Part shown: positions 41,647 through 44,607 of the stretch, piece by piece
How the letters are laid out: every line of letters starts with the position of its first letter
Position numbering within the stretch: the stretch's first letter is position 1
Origin: Anaerovirgula multivorans
GTDB lineage: Bacteria; Bacillota; Clostridia; Peptostreptococcales; Natronincolaceae
Assembly (NCBI RefSeq): GCF_900188145.1
Contig: NZ_FZOJ01000036.1
Coordinates: 1 to 44,607 of the forward strand
DNA: 44,607 nucleotides
Reading direction: 5' to 3'
The notes under the pieces: model-generated
The model's database searches: none
Seen by the model: only the letters and a program-made list of their open reading frames with translations
What the model was told of the DNA's origin: nothing
Position numbers and translations under genes: made by a program

Positions 41647-42177
41647 ATGACTCAAATTGAAATCATTTTATTGGCACTTTTGTATGATAAAGATTATTAT
41701 GGATATCAAATGGAATCCATTATAGAACAAAGAAATATGAGGGAATGGGCAAACCTAGGATTTTCTTCAATTTATAATTCATTAAACAAACTTGAAAGAA
41801 AAAAATTGATAGATTCAAGATATGAGAAGGAACATGGTTCACCTAAGAGAAAAGTGTACTTTATGAAAGATGAAACAAGAGGAATTGTTAAGAAGCATAT
41901 TATAAAAATGTTAAGTGAATATAATCGTGATTCAAGTGAGTTTGATATCGGGATGGCATTTTCCTATTTAATTTCAAAAAAAGAATTCTATCAAGCAATA
42001 ATAGAACGCAAAGAAAATCTAATAAAAAGGAGGGAGTTTATACTTAAAAAATATAATCATCATCCAACAGCGAAGGAAAGGCCGCATATAAGAGCATTGT
42101 TTGAAAGACCTATGGAATGTATAAAAGCCGAAATCGTCTGGATTGAGAATTTTATTGAAGAAAATTTTTTTGATTAA
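41647..42177 (+). CDS. PadR-family transcriptional regulator
   Basis: About 176 residues. N-terminal winged helix (about 5-80: ILLALLYDKDYYGYQMESII, then SSIYNSLNKLERKKLI and GSPKRKVYFMKDE) followed by a helical C-terminal dimerisation domain (about 95-175). AGGAGG at 41635-41640; ATG 41647 has better spacing than ATG 41644. Auto-repression is suggested by the palindrome over its -10. The AhpD-like gene follows 50 nt later and is probably in the same unit, so the ligand may relate to that protein's substrate. Confidence 0.92.
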   Translation: MTQIEIILLALLYDKDYYGYQMESIIEQRNMREWANLGFSSIYNSLNKLERKKLIDSRYEKEHGSPKRKVYFMKDETRGIVKKHIIKMLSEYNRDSSEFDIGMAFSYLISKKEFYQAIIERKENLIKRREFILKKYNHHPTAKERPHIRALFERPMECIKAEIVWIENFIEENFFD

Positions 42178-42227
42178 CTATTCTATATAATTAAGAAAAA
42201 ATTTTAATGTCAGGAGATGTTTAGATT

Positions 42228-42545
42228 ATGAACAAACCTTTAGTTAGTAATGCATTTCAAGCTTTTATGAATGAAGCGCCAAAACATGCAAAAGCATGGA
42301 TGGAAGCAGTACAAAAACTAGATAATGCAAGTGCACTTGATAAAAAAACAGAGGAGCTTGCTTATATAGCAGTTTTAGCAGCAGCTAAGCTGGAAACTGG
42401 GATACCTTTTCATGTAAAGCAAGCAAAGGCAAAGGGTGCAAGCAGAGAAGAAATAATAAGTGCTGTACTAGTAGGCTTACCGGCAGTAGGGAATGTAGTA
42501 ACAGCGGCACTTCCAATAGCATTAGAGGCTTATGATAATGAATAA
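42228..42545 (+). CDS. Carboxymuconolactone decarboxylase / AhpD-like protein without the active Cys
   Basis: 105 residues of the AhpD-like all-helical fold: LDKKTEELAYIAVLAAAKLE, then FHVKQAKAKGASREEIISAV, which carries the family His. Peroxidase members have C-x-x-C-x-x-x-H here; this one reads ETGIPFH, with no cysteine at all in the protein. So it cannot act as a thiol peroxidase and may be a binding or decarboxylase-like protein. CAGGAGATG-type site upstream. Second gene after padR. Confidence 0.85.
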   Translation: MNKPLVSNAFQAFMNEAPKHAKAWMEAVQKLDNASALDKKTEELAYIAVLAAAKLETGIPFHVKQAKAKGASREEIISAVLVGLPAVGNVVTAALPIALEAYDNE

Positions 42546-42572
42546 AACTATATAATATTGAATAAATGATGG

Positions 42573-42690
42573 AGATAAAAACACAGTTTCGGTTGGTAGT
42601 CCGAACCTATCTATAATCAATAGATAGCAGTAACCTTCCCTCCTGGGGTTGTCCATTTTCCATTGATGGTGATTGTTTATCAGGAGGTAT
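42573..42690 (+). ncRNA. yjdF-type (azaaromatic) riboswitch candidate
   Basis: Leader of yjdF with three hairpins in a row: GGTT-ggtagtccg-AACC, CTATCTAT-aatca-ATAGATAG, and AACCttCCC-tcct-GGGGTT. CCTCCTG (42639-42645) is exactly complementary to CAGGAGG (42681-42687), the ribosome site of yjdF, so a fold that frees or hides it would switch translation. Position and gene match the known yjdF motif that senses azaaromatic compounds; the detailed consensus was not checked. Confidence 0.7.
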
Positions 42691-42696
42691 TTAAAA

Positions 42697-43116
42697 ATGA
42701 AAATAAGCAGTAAATTTACAGTTTTATTTGAAGATCTTTTTTGGATAGGTATATTTGAAAGGACTTATAACGGAATGTATGAGGTTTCACGAATTATATT
42801 TGGTTCAGAACCTAAGGACTGTGAGGTATATGATTTTATACTAAAAGAATTTAATAATATAAAATTTACTAATTCAATTGTTGACGACAAGAAGTGTAAC
42901 CATAAAAAAATAAATCCCAAAAGATTGCAAAGAAAAATTAAAGAAGAATTAAAAGACAATGGAATTGGAACAAAGGCGCAACGTGCAATGAAAATTCAAC
43001 AAGAGATAAATAAAGTAGAAAAGAAAAAGATATCGAGGAAAATGAAAGAAGAAGAGCAAAGAAAAAAATTTGAATTGAAACAGCAAAAGAAAAAAGAAAA
43101 GCATAAAGGACATTGA
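42697..43116 (+). CDS. yjdF: YjdF family protein (DUF2992)
   Basis: 139 residues. N-terminal beta-rich part (KFTVLFEDLFWIGIFERTYN, then RIIFGSEPKDCEVYDFI) and a very basic, helical C-terminus (NPKRLQRKIKEEL, GIGTKAQRAMKIQQE, ending KKKEKHKGH), the pattern of B. subtilis YjdF. Function unknown; its riboswitch suggests a role with toxic planar heterocycles. ATG 42697 follows AGGAGG by 8 nt, whereas the frame from 42673 starts inside the leader. Confidence 0.9.
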   Translation: MKISSKFTVLFEDLFWIGIFERTYNGMYEVSRIIFGSEPKDCEVYDFILKEFNNIKFTNSIVDDKKCNHKKINPKRLQRKIKEELKDNGIGTKAQRAMKIQQEINKVEKKKISRKMKEEEQRKKFELKQQKKKEKHKGH

Positions 43117-43524
43117 TAAATTGTAAGGTCATAAAAAGGTAATAGGCATTTTGCTTTTTCAATTTCATGATAAAAAACTTGACTCCAAGACAAAAAATAT
43201 TCATAATTTTTTTTGGAAATTTGGTAATGTTACCATTCATAAAAATCTAACAATTTCAAGAAAAAAAGAACGTTTTCAATTATTTTAAATATTCAAAAAA
43301 ATAAAAAAACTATTTGAAAAGCAATTCATTCTATGATATATTATTAAAATAAATCAAATATACAAAATAATATGGTAAAAATACCAACGGAGGTATACTG
43401 TGTACAAAGCAGTATGCCTCTTGTGCTTTTTGAATGCATTGTGCTCAGTATGAAAAATGCTTTCAGTTTTAGCAGCAATATTTTGCTGTAAAATCAATAT
43501 AAAAAAAAGAGGGGAATGATTTTT
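43117..43524. other. nifH leader region with promoter and hairpin
   Basis: About 400 nt. A sigma-A promoter TTGAAA (43314-43319), 17 bp, TATATT (43337-43342) would give a leader of about 175 nt. In it GAGGTATACTG (43390-43400) pairs with CAGTATGCCTC (43410-43420), followed by TTGTGCTTTTTG, an attenuator-like hairpin. No -24/-12 site was found, so this nifH seems not to depend on sigma-54. Nothing else is apparent in 43117-43310. Confidence 0.55.
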
Positions 43525-44343
43525 ATGAGACAGGTTGCTATCTATGGAAAAGGTGGAATTGGAAAATCAACCACAACGCAAAATTTAACATCAGCCTTAG
43601 GAGAAATGGGAAAAAAAATCATGATAGTAGGATGTGACCCAAAGGCAGATTCGACTAGGCTAGTGCTAGGAGGACTATCTCAAAAGACAGTTATGGATAC
43701 TTTGAGGGAGGAGGGAGAGGATATAGATTTAGAGGATATCTTATTATCCGGCTTCTCAGGTATCAAGTGTGTAGAGTCTGGTGGCCCAGAACCAGGAGTA
43801 GGATGTGCTGGTAGAGGAATTATTACTTCTATTAACATGTTGGAAAGTTTAGGAGCATATGAAAATGATCTGGATTATGTATTTTATGATGTATTAGGAG
43901 ACGTTGTTTGTGGTGGATTCGCGATGCCGATTCGTGAAGGAAAGGCACAAGAAATTTATATTGTTGCCAGTGGTGAGTTAATGGCTTTATATGCCGCTAA
44001 CAATATTTCAAAAGGAATCCAAAAATATGCTAAATCTGGTGGTACCCGTTTAGGTGGCATCATATGTAACAGTAGAAATGTAGATAATGAGTATGCGTTA
44101 TTAAATGCTTTTGCAAAAGAAATCGGCAGTCATCTAATTCACTTTGTACCTAGAGACAACATTGTACAAAGAGCAGAGATTAATAAAAAGACAGTTATTG
44201 AATTTGAACCTAAATGTGATCAAGCAGACGAATATAGAACACTGGCAAACAATATTGATGGTAATGACATGTTTGTTATTCCAAAGCCAATGCATACTGA
44301 CAGACTAGAAGAATTAATGATGGAATTTGGTATTTTAGGTTAA
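43525..44343 (+). CDS. nifH: Nitrogenase iron protein (dinitrogenase reductase)
   Basis: 272 residues. Walker A GKGGIGKSTTTQN (8-20), the 4Fe-4S ligands Cys94 (GVGCAGRG) and Cys129 (DVLGDVVCGGFAMP), and the ADP-ribosylation Arg97. Passes electrons from ferredoxin to the MoFe or alternative nitrogenase with ATP. ATG 43525 is preferred; ATG 43516 touches the AGAGGGGA site. No nifI, nifD or anfD follows in the 264 nt to the window end, so its partner and whether it is nif- or anf-type cannot be settled here; a stand-alone NifH-like protein is possible. Confidence 0.92.
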   Translation: MRQVAIYGKGGIGKSTTTQNLTSALGEMGKKIMIVGCDPKADSTRLVLGGLSQKTVMDTLREEGEDIDLEDILLSGFSGIKCVESGGPEPGVGCAGRGIITSINMLESLGAYENDLDYVFYDVLGDVVCGGFAMPIREGKAQEIYIVASGELMALYAANNISKGIQKYAKSGGTRLGGIICNSRNVDNEYALLNAFAKEIGSHLIHFVPRDNIVQRAEINKKTVIEFEPKCDQADEYRTLANNIDGNDMFVIPKPMHTDRLEELMMEFGILG

Positions 44344-44607
44344 TGTGTGGATGCTTAATTTCAAAAATGTTTAGGAAGCTCCCCACCAAGGACGCCTATG
44401 AGCTTAAGCAGAGCCACACTTTATCATATGATAACATGAATGATAAAAAAAGTCAATATATAGTATCAAGAGGTAATATTTCAATGATTATTAAATAAAA
44501 AAGGTAATAAATAGATAACTCGTGATAGTAAAATATAGTACTTATAGTACTCGAACAGATGTAATTCTTTGTTTGAGTATATACAAAACTCGTGGTCTGT
44601 ACTCATA
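44344..44607. other. Structured non-coding tail after nifH
   Basis: GTGTGG-at-GCTTAA (44345-44358) pairs with TTAAGC-aga-GCCACAC (44404-44419), enclosing about 45 nt that include AGGAAGCTCCCCACC. It could end the nifH transcript or protect its 3' end. The rest (to 44607) has AGTACTTATAGTACT and is AT-rich with no open reading frame of note. Confidence 0.5.

Noticed and set aside
42938..43240. Minus-strand hydrophobic frames of 65-100 codons over the end of yjdF
   Set aside because: They arise from the Lys-rich (AAA/AAG) end of yjdF read backwards as Phe/Leu and have no start signals.
1..44607. CRISPR arrays, rRNA genes, integrase or tRNA attachment sites
   Set aside because: No regularly spaced repeats, no rRNA sequence and no direct repeat of a tRNA end were seen.

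Overview
The window is low-GC DNA with strong GGAGG-type ribosome binding sites. It carries a spore-former-type Spo0E motif, ferredoxin-linked fermentation genes, a glmS ribozyme and a yjdF-type leader. It looks like an anaerobic, spore-forming member of the Clostridia; the gene mix resembles Alkaliphilus and relatives, but the genus is inferred and not proven. No CRISPR array and no rRNA gene were seen.

Layout. (1) 1-600: six tRNA genes (Asn, Glu, Val, Asp, Thr, Leu) and a terminator. (2) 0.7-3.2 kb: a class III aminotransferase next to a homologue of cyanobacterial acyl-ACP reductase, possibly an aldehyde/amine-forming pair. (3) 3.2-5.5 kb, minus strand: argG with an ArgR-type operator, and a triple-BON protein. 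(4) 5.8-7.9 kb: cdaA-cdaR (c-di-AMP synthesis). (5) 8.0-15.7 kb: a PAS/sigma-54 activator, a -24/-12 promoter, a degraded butyrate kinase, then ptb, buk, a P-loop NTPase and the four subunits of a 2-oxoacid:ferredoxin oxidoreductase. Together these would turn branched-chain 2-oxoacids into acyl-CoA, acyl-phosphate, and finally acid plus ATP and reduced ferredoxin. (6) 16.2-18.3 kb: a hypothetical protein and CstA. (7) 18.4-22.1 kb: glmM, the glmS ribozyme and glmS. (8) 22.2-23.2 kb: a REP-associated tyrosine transposase bounded by inverted repeats, apparently without a normal start codon.

(9) 23.4-31.2 kb: a hexuronate/aldonate island: TRAP transporter dctPQM, an RspB-like zinc dehydrogenase, a GntR/FCD regulator, uxuA and uxuB. 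The promoters before dctP and uxuA share the palindrome TAGTATACTA, so the island looks like a regulon of its own GntR protein. (10) 31.4-33.5 kb: a gene remnant, two divergent XRE-type regulators (one with a T9 tract that truncates it), and a GGDEF protein whose C-terminus looks like a Spo0E phosphatase domain. (11) 33.7-36.0 kb: an aminotransferase and serC. (12) 36.1-36.4 kb: MITE- and REP-like palindromes. (13) 36.3-41.3 kb, minus strand: TetR, membrane-fusion protein and RND pump. (14) 41.3-41.5 kb: a 118-bp cruciform. (15) 41.6-43.1 kb: a PadR regulator with a perfect palindromic operator, a Cys-less AhpD-like protein, then a yjdF-type riboswitch and yjdF. (16) 43.3-44.6 kb: nifH with a structured leader and trailer, followed by non-coding DNA to the window end.

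The most unusual items are the GGDEF-Spo0E fusion, the acyl-reductase/aminotransferase pair, the GntR island with its shared operator, the decayed butyrate kinase under a sigma-54 promoter, and several palindromic elements that no gene explains.
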